Assembly: GCF_022513635.1 (NCBI RefSeq)
Contig: NZ_JAKWBL010000001.1
Coordinates: 1,674,001 to 1,738,000, forward strand
Length of the DNA: 64,000 nt
DNA from: Paraniabella ginsengisoli
GTDB taxonomy: Bacteria > Bacteroidota > Bacteroidia > Chitinophagales > Chitinophagaceae
Direction: 5' to 3'
In this document: in pieces, positions 9,600 through 19,828 of the stretch
Layout of the letters: every line of letters starts with the position of its first letter
Numbering within the stretch: the first letter of the stretch is position 1
The notes under the pieces: generated by a model
Database searches by the model: none
Told to the model about the DNA's origin: nothing
The model's input: only the letters and a program-made list of their open reading frames with translations
Program-made: the position numbers and the translations under genes

Positions 9600-11865
9600 A
9601 TGGCATTCGATCTCGATCTGATTAAGAAAACTTATTCCGAATTTGAACAAAAAGTAAATGATGCACGCCAGTTAATCGGCCGTCCTTTAACTTTTACAGA
9701 AAAAATATTATATGCGCATCTTACCAATCCTGCAACCAGGGCGTATGAGCGTGGTGCAGATTATGTAGATTTTGCGCCAGACCGCGTGGCTATGCAGGAT
9801 GCAACAGCTCAAATGGCGTTGTTGCAGTTTATGCAAGCGGGTAGGGATAAAGTTGCTGTTCCATCAACGGTGCATTGTGATCACCTTATTATGGCAGAAA
9901 CCGGTGCAGCAGCCGATTTGAAGCAGGCCAATACAGAAAGCAAAGAAGTTTTTGATTTCCTTGCTTCAGTATCTAATAAATATGGCATAGGCTTTTGGAA
10001 ACCTGGCGCTGGCATCATTCATCAGGTAGTGTTAGAAAATTATGCTTTTCCGGGTGGAATGATGATCGGTACAGATAGTCACACAGTAAATGCAGGTGGT
10101 TTAGGAATGGTGGCTATTGGTGTTGGTGGTGCAGATGCCTGCGATGTGATGGCCGGTTTACCATGGGAACTCAAAATGCCCAAACTGATAGGTGTAAAAC
10201 TAACAGGGAAATTGAATGGCTGGGCAGCACCAAAAGATATTATTCTGAAAGTTGCTGGTATTTTAACGGTGAAAGGCGGTACTGGCTGTATTGTCGAATA
10301 TTTTGGCGAAGGTGCTATTTCTTTAAGCTGTACCGGAAAAGGTACTATATGTAATATGGGTGCTGAAATTGGTGCTACTACTTCTACTTTCGGTTATGAT
10401 GAAAGTATGAGCCGATATTTAAAAGCGACAGGACGTGAAGAAATTGCAACTTTAGCCGATGGTATTGCACAACATCTTACAGCTGATGCTGAAGTGTATG
10501 CTGATCCTGAAAAATATTTCGATCAGTTAATTGAAATTAATTTAGATGAATTAGAACCGCATTTGAATGGGCCGTTTACGCCGGATTTAGCTACGCCAAT
10601 TTCTAAAATGAAAGAAGTAGCTGCCGCTAACGACTGGCCAACCAAAGTTGAAGTGGGTTTGATCGGTAGCTGTACCAACTCTTCTTATGAAGATATCAGC
10701 CGGGCAGTTTCACTAGCTAAACAGGTAAGTGAAAAAGGCTTGAAAACTAAAGCGGAATTTACCATCACACCTGGCTCTGAGCAGGTGCGTTTCACAATTG
10801 CTCGTGATGGTTTCTTAGATACTTTCGAAAAAATAGGAGCAACTGTATTTGCCAATGCCTGCGGCCCTTGCATCGGAATGTGGAACAGGGTAGGAGCTGA
10901 GAAAAAGAAAAAATACGATTGTGCATTCTTTCAACAGAAACTTTGCTAAACGTGCAGATGGCAACCCGAATACTTACGCATTTGTGGCTTCGCCGGAGTT
11001 AGTAACTGCTTTAGCCATAGCCGGTGATCTTACTTTTAATCCGATTACTGATACATTAATAAACGAAAAAGGAGAAACCGTAAAATTAGATCCGCCAACA
11101 GGCGTTGAATTGCCTGCAAAAGGATTTGCGGTTGACGATCCGGGTTATCAGGCGCCAGCTGCCGATGGTAGCAATGTTCAGGTTATCGTTTCGCCTGAAA
11201 GCAAACGCCTTCAATTATTGGATCCATTTGCGGCTTGGGAAGGTACTGACTTGAAAGGTTTGAAATTATTGATCAAAGCGAAAGGAAAATGTACTACCGA
11301 TCATATTTCTATGGCCGGGCCCTGGTTGAAATTTCGCGGGCATCTTGATAATATTTCTAATAATATGTTGATTGGTGCGGTGAATTTTTTCAACGAAAAA
11401 ACAGATAATATTAAAAATCAATTAACGGGCGAATACGGAACTGTTCCAACCACACAACGTTCCTATAAAGCTGCCGGAGTTGGAACAATTGTGGTTGGCG
11501 ATGAAAACTATGGCGAAGGAAGCAGCCGCGAACACGCTGCTATGGAGCCGCGTCATTTAGGTGTACGGGCTGTATTGGTTAAATCTTTTGCACGTATTCA
11601 CGAAACCAATCTGAAGAAACAAGGGATGTTAGCGCTTACGTTTGTTAATAAAGACGATTATGATAAAATTCAGGAAGATGATTCGATCGATATAATTGGC
11701 CTTACTGAATTTGCTCCTGGTAAATCATTAACATTGGTATTACATCATGCCGATGGAACCAGCGAGAATATAGAAGTAAACCACACTTACAACGATCAGC
11801 AGATTGAGTGGTTTAAAGCCGGCGCTGCTTTAAATATAATCCGCAAACAATTTTCAGCTAATTAA
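9600..11865 (+). CDS. acnA: Aconitate hydratase A, mitochondrial type (frameshifted)
   Basis: About 755 residues when repaired. Domains 1-3 carry the iron-sulphur cysteines ([11 protein letters not shown], and CGPCIGMW), and the C-terminal swivel domain carries [15 protein letters not shown], which holds the substrate-binding arginine loop. The frame changes near 10902-10913, where two A-runs (A5 G A6) encode KKKK; family proteins read [18 protein letters not shown] here, so either two A bases are missing or one is extra. The two ORF halves overlap by 29 bases and are one gene. Catalyses citrate-isocitrate isomerisation in the TCA cycle. Having both AcnA and AcnB adjacent is unusual but seen in Bacteroidota. 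Confidence 0.93.
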
Positions 11866-11887
11866 AATAATCAGTTTGAATAAATTG

Positions 11888-11920
11888 AATAGCCGATCCT
11901 AATGGATTGGCTATTTTTTT
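11888..11920 (+). terminator. Intrinsic terminator of acnA
   Basis: Stem AATAGCC.GATCC / GGATT.GGCTATT around a TAAT-type loop, followed by seven T bases, 22 bases after the acnA stop. Confidence 0.88.
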
Positions 11921-11973
11921 GAAATATGTTGCGAGTTGATTTTCTTTTCCGTCTAAAAAACAAACCGATAATT

Positions 11974-12494
11974 ATGAAAAAAGTATTACTTACCTGTTAA
12001 TCTCATGTATTATGTTTGCTGCTTGCAAAAAAGAAGCAGGAGAACAAGGCTACACATCTACTACGGCGTATAAGAATACTTTAAATGTTCCTGTTGAAAT
12101 ATTAAGTGGGACTGTTCTTGAAACCAGAGAAGGAAAAGACACCATAGTCTTTGCGAAAGAAGGTATTAAAATAAAAGCTGGGGAAACTGTAGAGTATTCT
12201 CATTTTGTCTGTTTGACTAATTGTCCCATGGTCTACTATGATGCAGTAGCAAATGATTATCCAGTTACCCCATCTGCTTTCAGTAAAATGATTGTTGGTA
12301 GTAAGGAAAAAATTGATACACTGTGTGGGTATTATTATTCGCTTTTTCCTGACGACGCAAGGCTTGCGATATGTAATGTTGATGCCGCTAATTTATTAAA
12401 CAACGCGCAGTGGAATGAGACAAAGGACAAAGCCGGGAATCTTATCAGGCGAGAATATGTGATTGATGCAGATGATTTGGCGGAAACGAAATGA
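11974..12494 (+). CDS. Lipoprotein of unknown function (frameshifted signal peptide)
   Basis: The annotated frame is open only from 12012, but adding one A to the A6 run at 11977-11982 turns the upstream ATG at 11974 into MKKSITYLLISCIMFAAC, a textbook lipoprotein signal peptide with lipobox FAAC and then KKE. The mature part (about 155 residues) is mostly beta-strand (NTLNVPVEILSGTVLETREG, DTIVFAKEGIKIKAGETVEY) and has several cysteines (VCLTNC, TLCGYY, AICN). I do not recognise the family. It stands alone between acnA and the ThuA gene, with which it converges. Confidence 0.7.
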
Positions 12495-12505
12495 TACACA
12501 TGAAA

Positions 12506-12554
12506 ATGCCACGAACGCACGAATTAAAAGTTGTTATTCGTGCATTGGTGGCAT
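12506..12554. repeat. Dyad repeat, GCCACGAA family, copy 1
   Basis: ATGCCACGAACGCACGAAT is mirrored by ATTCGTGCATTGGTGGCAT across a short loop. A longer relative is at 52488-52580. It lies between convergent genes and could act as a transcription stop. Confidence 0.7.
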
Positions 12555-12568
12555 GGCTTTTACCTATA

Positions 12569-13404
12569 TTAATATCTTACCGGTTCATTAAACGTTTTTG
12601 CATAAGCCTTTGAAAAGTCGATCTTCTTAGCTGTGTTAGCTACATATTCTATACCGCCCATAATAAGTTTTAAATAGGTTGGGTCTGAGTAACTTTCTTT
12701 AGAATGTCCCAATGTGGTACACCAGGTAGTGCCGCCATCAAAATCATGGAACCAGGCACTTGGCACGTATTTATGAAGAAAGCCAGCATTTTTGTTAATG
12801 GTTTTAATTTGGCTGGTATCCAAAGTAGAAAAATCGTTTACCATTATCGTACGTGTACCCGGATATATTTCTTTTGCAAAGTAACATTCATCGTGTCTTT
12901 CCCAAACGGCTGGAACATTTTTCATGGAAGGATGTTTGGGGTCGATTACTTTTATTGTGAAATTTTGTCCCTTGGCATGCCATAAAAATGTTCCACCAAG
13001 GAGCATTTTAAACCATTCCCAATTACGCTCGGTTCCTGTGACAGAATGAACGCCGACAAATCCGCCGCCGGCTTCAATGTATCTTCTAAAAGCAAGACGC
13101 TGCGCATCGGTATCAAATACATCATTGTTGGTACTTGTGAAAATAAGCATCCGGTATTGTTTCAAATTATTTTCAGTCATCATGGAAGGGTTGGAAGATG
13201 TATCTACTTTAAAACCGTGTTTTTTTCCAAGATCAATAATAGCCTGGGCTGCATACGGAACATTATCGTGAATAAAGCCTTTGCCATTTTTTTTGTAAAC
13301 CAAAACGCTTACATTCTTCCAGTTTGTTTTTTGAGCAAAAGTTGATTGTGGAATAGCAGCTACTAACGCAGCAAAAAATAGTATTGTAAGAAATCTTTTT
13401 TCAT
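12569..13404 (-). CDS. ThuA-domain protein, exported (frameshifted)
   Basis: ThuA domain (residues about 30-270): YKKNGKGFIHDNVPYAAQAI, FTSTNNDVFD, GGGFVGVHSVTGTE and a late HDFDGGTTWCTTLGHSKES segment match the ThuA/trehalose-utilisation family, which has a class-I glutamine-amidotransferase-like fold. The open frame starts with a TTG at 13303, but one extra A in the T6 run (13396-13401, plus strand) gives an ATG at 13402-13404 and a signal peptide MKKRFLTILFFAALVAA..FAQ. That start overlaps the stop of the preceding gene as ATGA. ThuA proteins work with Gfo/Idh/MocA partners in keto-sugar metabolism of disaccharides and related glycosides; the substrate here is unknown. Confidence 0.85.
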
Positions 13405-14719
13405 TTTTGAATTTTTAAAGAAGGAGGATTGGCGAAAGATTGCCAAACTTCTTCTGCATCATTTTTTGAAAGTTTGTTATCGAAAATTAAAAACCTGTAT
13501 TTTAAAAGATAGGTTTTTCCCGGCTCCAGCAGCCAGTCTTTATTTTTAGTAGGAGAGAAGTTGAGAAATACATCTCCGCGGCCATTCATGTTTTCAGGCC
13601 AAACGCGCAGGGGTTCGGGATAATTATAGTTTGATGGATAACTCATCATTACTAATCCTCCATAATCGTTTCCTAAACTTCCTTGTGTTAGGCACCAACG
13701 CGCCGTGCTGCCATCTGCTTCTTTGCGGTTCTTGCCTTCAGAAGTAAGCGTCATGCTGTTATCTTTATTCCATTCTTCAGTAGCTCTGATACCTAAGCCG
13801 CCATAGCGATATTCAAGTAATAATACAGGACTTGAACTTGCACAACTTAGTTGAGAAGTAATATCCAAAATATAATATGGATCTGTTGGCTGCTGCCTGT
13901 ATATTTTTATGGTTTGAATTTCATTGATCGCGGTTTTCTCAGAACCATTTTTTTGAAAGCAACATGCTCATGCAATGCGCTGAAACCGGCGTAAACATTA
14001 CCATTTTCAATAGATGAGAATCCTTCGAAGCGCACGGTTCCTTTACGATCACGCAAGTTCCAGAAGTCAACAGTGTCTTTTTCAAAAAGTACATGTGTCC
14101 ATGGATTCCACATGCCCCAATGATGATAATGATCTTTTGCATTGATGCGTGTTAAAGCATGCCCAGAAGGCGTATTTAATGGATGAATGAAGCCACTTCT
14201 TTTATATGCCGTGTCAATGCCTTTGGGCGGATATACTGTTTCGGAATGATATTGCAATAGTTGTTTAGCATTATCTACAATGGAAAAAGCTCCGTTGTTT
14301 TCCTCAACCTGCATGCTTTGCGAGCTGCTGGTTGATGTTGCTTTTACCAACTCAAAAATCCTGTTTGTTTTTGTTGATGGTGTAATAAGCCAGTATAAAT
14401 TGCGTGTATTTCCTTTACCTTCTATTTGAAATGGTATTGCTACTTCTTTCCCATTTTTTATTTCAAGCAATTGCAGGCTGCTGTCTGTTACATGAGTTAA
14501 AGCATCCAGGTTTACCTGCATGGGTATATTGAACTTTTCTTTACCGGTGGTTGTTGCCTGTATTGTTGCAATGCGTTGCGCTTGTGCTGTAATTGTAATA
14601 AAGAGGAAAAGTACAATACCAGCGAATCGGTAGCCGGGCTTTGCACAACAGTTGAAGAGTGCGACGCAATACTGATAAATAGTAATACTGAAGTTGGGCC
14701 AATAATTATATTGCTTCAT
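13401..14719 (-). CDS. PmoA-like (DUF6807-type) protein, exported (frameshifted)
   Basis: About 440 residues once repaired. The N-terminal hydrophobic segment FAGIVLFLFITITAQAQ is a signal peptide; I choose ATG 14719 (MKQYNYW), one base after the stop of the upstream oxidoreductase gene. The body shows the family pattern RSGFIHPLNTPSGHALTR, DHYHHWGMWNPWT and the late EYRYGGLGIRATEEWN. The frame breaks at a T7 run (13948-13954): adding one base converts VAFKKM into VAFKKNGSEKTAINEIQ and joins the two ORFs. These proteins are annotated PmoA-like but are not methane oxygenase subunits; in Bacteroidota they co-occur with Gfo/Idh/MocA and ThuA genes, as here, and probably process sugar derivatives in the periplasm. 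Confidence 0.82.
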
Positions 14720-14720
14720 T

Positions 14721-16115
14721 TTATTTTTTGGCAGATTTTTTTGCAAGGTCTAAAGCAGACGTGGTGATATAATACTTTGTAATCATATTTGGTATTTCCC
14801 AATCGGGTAGTTTGCCTTCTTTTAAATATTGAAGATAAGCTTCTGTTACCTGGCCAAAATGTGCTTCGTGCCCTGTGTTGTATTTTTCAGGTATTACTGT
14901 TTGCCATCCTTTAGATGTTTTTTTAATTTCAACGCCGGGATATTTAGACTGGATAGTTGTCAATGCAGCTGTTAGATCTTTATCGAACGCAGCGTCATCT
15001 TTCTTAACTGGTTCGATATACAAAACAGGTTTGTAATTTTCTTCCTTCCCTTGTTTGATAATTAGATTTGCTCTTGTGCCACGCATAAGGGAGTGGTGCG
15101 TATCGCCTGTACCTTCGGGCGCTTTATAACCCCAGGTTACAGAAACTTTTGCATGAACGCCGCGCAATTTATAATGGATCTCGCCATTGCTATACACGTT
15201 CAATATGGAATCGTTGGTGATGTCATTTTTAAAATAATCAGGAAAAGCATTTTGCTTAGTAATAGCGCTAAACTGGCTCAGGGTCATATTGGTTGGCCAA
15301 CGTCTTGCAGATACTAATTCCACATCTTTAGTATAATCTAAAGTTTGACCAGGAAAACATTCCCACTGAACTAAATCCACCAAATGTGTGGTTACATCAA
15401 CGATGCCTTCGCCTTGTTGGCTCACATCCATAAACCAGGAAGGTCTTTGGAGGACACTACCCGAAACAAATTTGTAGAAATAGTGAACACTTTCTTTGGT
15501 TACTGCCGGATTCTCAGGTGTTCCTTTTTCTAGTTCGCCAAATACATTTTTAAGCTGTGAAAACTCCTTTTGTAACATCGTGTTGATCTCAAAACGTTCT
15601 GTCATAATATCGTACAAAAGCACATTTTTTTCTTTCGCTTTTGCGAAGGCTTGTTTCAATAGTTCAAACCCTTCTGTATTAATGGCCATTGGTTTATCAG
15701 CCAATACATTCATCCCGGCATCAACCGTTTTGAAAATATATTCGGTTTTCTTTTGGTTGTTGCCTGCCATCACAACTACATTTCCTTTTTTCTCATCGAT
15801 CATTTTTTGAAAAAAATCAGGTCCTGTATACACCTGCTCGTTCCAATGGGTTGGGTCTTCAGCCCTTGTATTAAAACCTTCAATTCGCTTTAAATGCAAT
15901 TGCAGGTCTTCTCCTTCGGGAGCATATACATATACATTGCTATCCACACCTGGCAATGCTGTTTTTTGAACCAACGCTGCGTGAAAGTGGCCAGGATCAA
16001 GGGTTACAAAAGTTACGGCTGATGATGAGTCTCCATCTTTCGCTTTTTCATTGCTGTTATTGTTGCAAGCCATTGCTAAAGGCACTATTGCAAGTGGAAG
16101 TATTTTTTTGATCAT
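14721..16115 (-). CDS. Gfo/Idh/MocA-family oxidoreductase, lipoprotein
   Basis: 464 residues. The lipobox LAMAC (C17) after MIKKILPLAIVP indicates an outer-membrane or periplasmic lipoprotein. A Rossmann-like NAD(P) domain follows, with VNVLADKPMAINTEGF (the EKP-like motif of the family, here DKP) and a substrate domain containing QRPSWFMDVSQQGEGIVDVTTHLVDLVQW. These enzymes oxidise or reduce sugars or sugar derivatives with NAD(P). Bacterial periplasmic members carry tightly bound cofactor. It is immediately followed by the PmoA-like gene and belongs to the leftward carbohydrate operon. Confidence 0.87.
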   Translation of the reverse strand: MIKKILPLAIVPLAMACNNNSNEKAKDGDSSSAVTFVTLDPGHFHAALVQKTALPGVDSNVYVYAPEGEDLQLHLKRIEGFNTRAEDPTHWNEQVYTGPDFFQKMIDEKKGNVVVMAGNNQKKTEYIFKTVDAGMNVLADKPMAINTEGFELLKQAFAKAKEKNVLLYDIMTERFEINTMLQKEFSQLKNVFGELEKGTPENPAVTKESVHYFYKFVSGSVLQRPSWFMDVSQQGEGIVDVTTHLVDLVQWECFPGQTLDYTKDVELVSARRWPTNMTLSQFSAITKQNAFPDYFKNDITNDSILNVYSNGEIHYKLRGVHAKVSVTWGYKAPEGTGDTHHSLMRGTRANLIIKQGKEENYKPVLYIEPVKKDDAAFDKDLTAALTTIQSKYPGVEIKKTSKGWQTVIPEKYNTGHEAHFGQVTEAYLQYLKEGKLPDWEIPNMITKYYITTSALDLAKKSAKK

Positions 16116-16146
16116 TTGATAATGTCGTTTTTGCTGTAAAATATTT

Positions 16147-16229
16147 TCTCACAGAAAACACGGATTTCACAGAACTGTTTTTTAACTTTTCAAATCATTT
16201 GTCTGTGTTACTCTGTGCTTTCTGTGAGA
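16147..16229. repeat. Dyad repeat, TCTCACAGAAA family
   Basis: TCTCACAGAAA..CACAGA is mirrored by TCTGTG..TTTCTGTGAGA. It lies between the two oxidoreductase genes of the leftward operon and may form a large hairpin in the transcript that separates them. Confidence 0.65.
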
Positions 16230-16265
16230 CGTTGCATTCCAGGTAATTTAATACATGAAATAAAT

Positions 16266-17686
16266 CTATTTAATTTTTACATAATTTGTTCCGTAAGGGA
16301 AGCGTTGTGGCCTGCTCAGATGTTTATTAGCTTCTATGTTGTCTTTAAATATTTCTTTCTTAGGATCCCAATAAAGTTTAGTTCCCATTTTCATTGCTGC
16401 GAAAGATACAAGACATGCGCTGCATGATCTGTGCGCTACTTCGGCAGGACTGATAGTTTTTTTTTATTCTGAATACACTCAAGCCAGTTCTGATGTTGCT
16501 CCGGACTATCATATAAATGAACTTCGTTGGGTTTTATAACTGAAGTTAATATAGCCGGATTGCTGGCGTTAAATGCTTTTGCGGGTTTGCCACCACTCCC
16601 GGGATCTGATCCGGTAACAGAAGCTGCACCGCGGGTTACAAATATCCATCCGTCTTCGCCAACAAACTTAACGCCATTAGGATTTTCGCTATTTACAAAC
16701 ATGGTAACGCCGTTGGCATATTTAGCTTCCACTTTATAATTGCCATGTACGTTCCAAAGCCCAGTTGTAGGAAACTCTGCAGATCCAGTTACTTCAATTG
16801 GCCCGGTAAGTTCTGTGTTCATACCCCAATGTGCAATGTCTATATGATGCACGCCCCAACCTGTGATCATACCAGCACCGAATTGCTCAAGCCTTAACCA
16901 ACCCGGTCTTGGGCCATTAATTTCGTTTTGATCGTGTACGCGATCCTGAGTGTAATAAATATATGGTGTAGAGCCTAACCACATATCATAATTCAGGCCT
17001 TCGGGTATGGGCATTTCTGTCGTAATGCCTCCAGACGGATCAGCAGGAAGACCTACATGAACTTCTTTTAGTTTTCCTATACGACCATTTCTAACCAGTT
17101 CACATGCCTTTCTAAATTGAATACCGCCGCCTCTTGATCTCTGCTGGCTGCCTAACTGAAAAGTCACTCCTGTCTTTCTTACAATATCACTCATCGATCT
17201 TCCTTCTTCAATAGTAAGCGAAGTTGGCTTTTGCAAGTAAACATGTTTTCCTGCTAACGCAGCTTCCATAGCTGGCTGTGCGTGCCAGTGATCGGGAGTA
17301 CTGATAATAACAGCATCAATATCTTTATTAGCGATCAAATCTTTATAATCGTCATAGAGTTTTACGTCTACATAGTTGGCCTTTCCGGTTTTCTTTGCAT
17401 AAAATCCTTCTACAAAAGCTTTTCCTTTCTGTAGCCTATTTTTGTCTACATCTGCAATAGCTATAACTCGTGCTACTTCGTTTTTCATGGTCTCAGGCAA
17501 ATCGTGGGTCATTGCAATACGTCCAAAACCAATTTGTGCAATATTGATTTTGTTACTTGGCGCATTTTTACCAAAAACTGTTGAAGGGACAATAGTGGGA
17601 GCGCCCTGGAATAATATGCCCCCGGCGGTAAGTTTGAAAGAGTTCTTAATGAATTTTCTCCTGCTTTTTGTTGAATGTGATGACAT
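16266..17686 (-). CDS. Gfo/Idh/MocA-family oxidoreductase, Tat-exported (frameshifted C-terminus)
   Basis: About 473 residues. A Tat signal (SRRKFIKNSFKLTAGG) precedes the Rossmann domain (NIAQIGFGRIA, IADVDKNR), the family motif HWHAQPAMEAALAGKHVYLQKPTSLTIEEG and the substrate domain with WGVHHIDIAHWGM. The ORF stops at 16436, but one extra base in the T9 run at 16457-16465 continues the frame through TISPAEVAHRSCSACLVS and LYWDPKKEIF to YVKIK and a stop at 16266-16268, as expected for this family. It is the first gene of a four-gene leftward unit; an operator-like 15-mer lies 166 bases upstream of its start. Confidence 0.88.
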
Positions 17687-17851
17687 TTTAAAAAAATTTA
17701 GTCGCGTAAAGAAATTATGGTTGATAAAATGAAGTTGTCGTTATAAAAATGCATTTGAATAGCCACGCAAGCAAAATCTTGGAAAACATCATGGCAATAG
17801 TATTTGCACTAAGATAATTATTTTGAACCATAGCTGACTATCGCTATAAAC

Positions 17852-17866
17852 TACAACGTTTGAAAT
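17852..17866. promoter_or_regulatory. Operator-like 15-mer, copy 1 (TACAACGTTTGAAAT)
   Basis: Identical 15-mer to 23215-23229. It contains an AACGTT palindromic core flanked by partly symmetric bases, like LacI-family operators. It lies 166 bases upstream of the Tat-exported oxidoreductase gene; the second copy lies 181 bases upstream of susC. Confidence 0.5.
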
Positions 17867-17882
17867 AGTTATGGTTGTATAA

Positions 17883-17909
17883 AATAAGGCCCCCGTGAGA
17901 GGCCTTATT
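17883..17909 (-). terminator. Intrinsic terminator of the susCD unit
   Basis: Nine-base stem AATAAGGCC / GGCCTTATT; on the minus strand it runs into TTTTAT. It lies 44 bases after the SusD stop and separates susCD from the oxidoreductase unit. Confidence 0.8.
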
Positions 17910-17952
17910 AATATCAAATATTTTTATTTTTAAAGTTACTCAGAACTTACCA

Positions 17953-19818
17953 TTAGCGGGGGACGTTTTTTTCTGCGCCAGGATATCCAATATTTTGATT
18001 GATCACACCTTTAGTGTTTGTATTTATGGCATTTGCCGGCACTGGCCAAAGAAGATGGTGTACGCTAACTTTATATTCACCGAATTTTTGCTTGACACCA
18101 TGATTATAAAAGTTGCTTTTACTTACAACACGGTCGTACCAGAAATTGACACCCATTTGTTTTACATTAGAATTAATGCCGCCTGGGCCACTGATATTTT
18201 CCAGGCTATAAACACGTCCGCCAAATATCTCACATGGCTTTTTTGTTTTGGTGTAAGTGTAGGCAATCCTTACCAATTCAATATGTCTATTTTCTTCGTA
18301 ATATAATTCACGAGCTCTTTCATCAAGTATTTCTCCTATATTAACGTCTCCGGCAGCTATTGGACTGGCGCCTGCTCTTGTACGAACTTCATTGAGATTA
18401 ACAGCAGCTTGCGCCAGGTCATTTTTCCAATAATAACATTCTGCCATCATCAAGAAAACTTCTGCAGAGCGGTAAATATACCAGGGTGTTTCACCTCCTG
18501 CCTTTTGCAACACTAAAGGATCGGGTACGAAGACTTTATAGTGTGGCCAGGAGTACCAGCACCGTATAGTGTCTTCTATACTCATGTTAACAGGCTTTAT
18601 TAAATTCTTTCCATACCAGGGATTACTACTTTTTAAAGCGGGATGGTTATATTTCAGGTCTTCCATTTTACGCCAGCTATCTGTATTTAAAATCCCTCTC
18701 ATATCATTTGCCTCTTTATCAGAACGCCATATTTCGTTGGTGAAATACCAGGTAGAACGTAACCTGCCAATACCTCTTCCATAGTTTTCATTAATGTTCA
18801 GCGAGGGGTCGGTTTCATTTGCCGCTAGATCAACACTTGTTCCTGCTCTTCCATCAGGTGTTTTTACATTGGCACTGTTCCAAAAGGGAACAGCGTTCCG
18901 CATTGTTTGAATACGCGCATTAGGGTTGTCAGCTAATTCTACTTGCGGGTAAGCTACCACATACATTAATCCTTCTGTATTAGAACCATCTAATTTTGCT
19001 TCTACACTATGCAGGTCAAACATCAGATTGGTGTTTGGTTTATTTTGATTAGCGGTAAACCGGTTTTTCATTAACGGATGCTTGGCTACAATTTCATTTC
19101 CAATTGTTATCGCGCGGTCAAAGTCGGTTAACGCCATACATACTTTCATTAATAATACACCACAAGCTGCTTTTGAAGTACGTCCCCGATCTACTTTTTC
19201 AGGTACCCATTGATAAGCAAATTCCAGATCGCTTTTCATACGTTCCAAAATGCTCCATCTGTCGTAAGAATAAAAATCATATTTAGGATCATTAAACTCT
19301 CGATCTAAAAAAGGTACATTGCCAAACTGATGCGTTAATTTAAAATACCTGTAAGCTCTATGAAAATAGGCTGCTCCTAATACTGCATTCTTTTCGTTTT
19401 CATCTTTAAACACAGCGGTATCAATCCTCGATATAACCGTATTGGCATATTTAATACCCTTGTATCCTTCATACCAATACCAACCAACCTTTGTTGTATT
19501 GACATTATTAAGATCAGCATCCGGTAATAAAGCTGCATCCATATTTACCTGTGGGCCTGCTTTATCAGTAGTTCCCTCTACTGCTATTTCCGATTGCATA
19601 ATTTCGGTGAGTATCGGCGCATTATCCCCATAATATTCATGACGCATATTCCTTTCACATGCAGCAAGGGCAAAATACATACCCTGGGCGTTGATTAAGG
19701 TTGTATTGGGATCATACTTAGATAATTGATCTGGTTTCAACCAGTCTTTGCTACAGGCAGCTAAAAATACTACCAATGCAGAGCATAATGATAGTTGTAT
19801 ATATATAGATTTTTTCAT
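17953..19818 (-). CDS. SusD/RagB-family outer-membrane lipoprotein
   Basis: 621 residues. Lipobox FLAAC (C22) anchors it to the outer surface of the outer membrane. The fold is made of TPR-like helices: the N-terminal SusD-like part (YEGYKGIKYANTVISRID) and the C-terminal RagB part (YIYRSAEVFLMMAECYYW, NEVRTRAGASP, ERARELYYEENRHIELVR) are both clear. SusD proteins cap the TonB-dependent SusC channel and bind the glycan. The gene is complete and starts 11 bases after susC ends, so the two are co-transcribed. The substrate cannot be told from sequence alone; the neighbours point to a sugar processed by oxidoreductases instead of classical glycoside hydrolases. Confidence 0.95.
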   Translation of the reverse strand: MKKSIYIQLSLCSALVVFLAACSKDWLKPDQLSKYDPNTTLINAQGMYFALAACERNMRHEYYGDNAPILTEIMQSEIAVEGTTDKAGPQVNMDAALLPDADLNNVNTTKVGWYWYEGYKGIKYANTVISRIDTAVFKDENEKNAVLGAAYFHRAYRYFKLTHQFGNVPFLDREFNDPKYDFYSYDRWSILERMKSDLEFAYQWVPEKVDRGRTSKAACGVLLMKVCMALTDFDRAITIGNEIVAKHPLMKNRFTANQNKPNTNLMFDLHSVEAKLDGSNTEGLMYVVAYPQVELADNPNARIQTMRNAVPFWNSANVKTPDGRAGTSVDLAANETDPSLNINENYGRGIGRLRSTWYFTNEIWRSDKEANDMRGILNTDSWRKMEDLKYNHPALKSSNPWYGKNLIKPVNMSIEDTIRCWYSWPHYKVFVPDPLVLQKAGGETPWYIYRSAEVFLMMAECYYWKNDLAQAAVNLNEVRTRAGASPIAAGDVNIGEILDERARELYYEENRHIELVRIAYTYTKTKKPCEIFGGRVYSLENISGPGGINSNVKQMGVNFWYDRVVSKSNFYNHGVKQKFGEYKVSVHHLLWPVPANAINTNTKGVINQNIGYPGAEKNVPR

Positions 19819-19828
19819 TGTAAGAAAA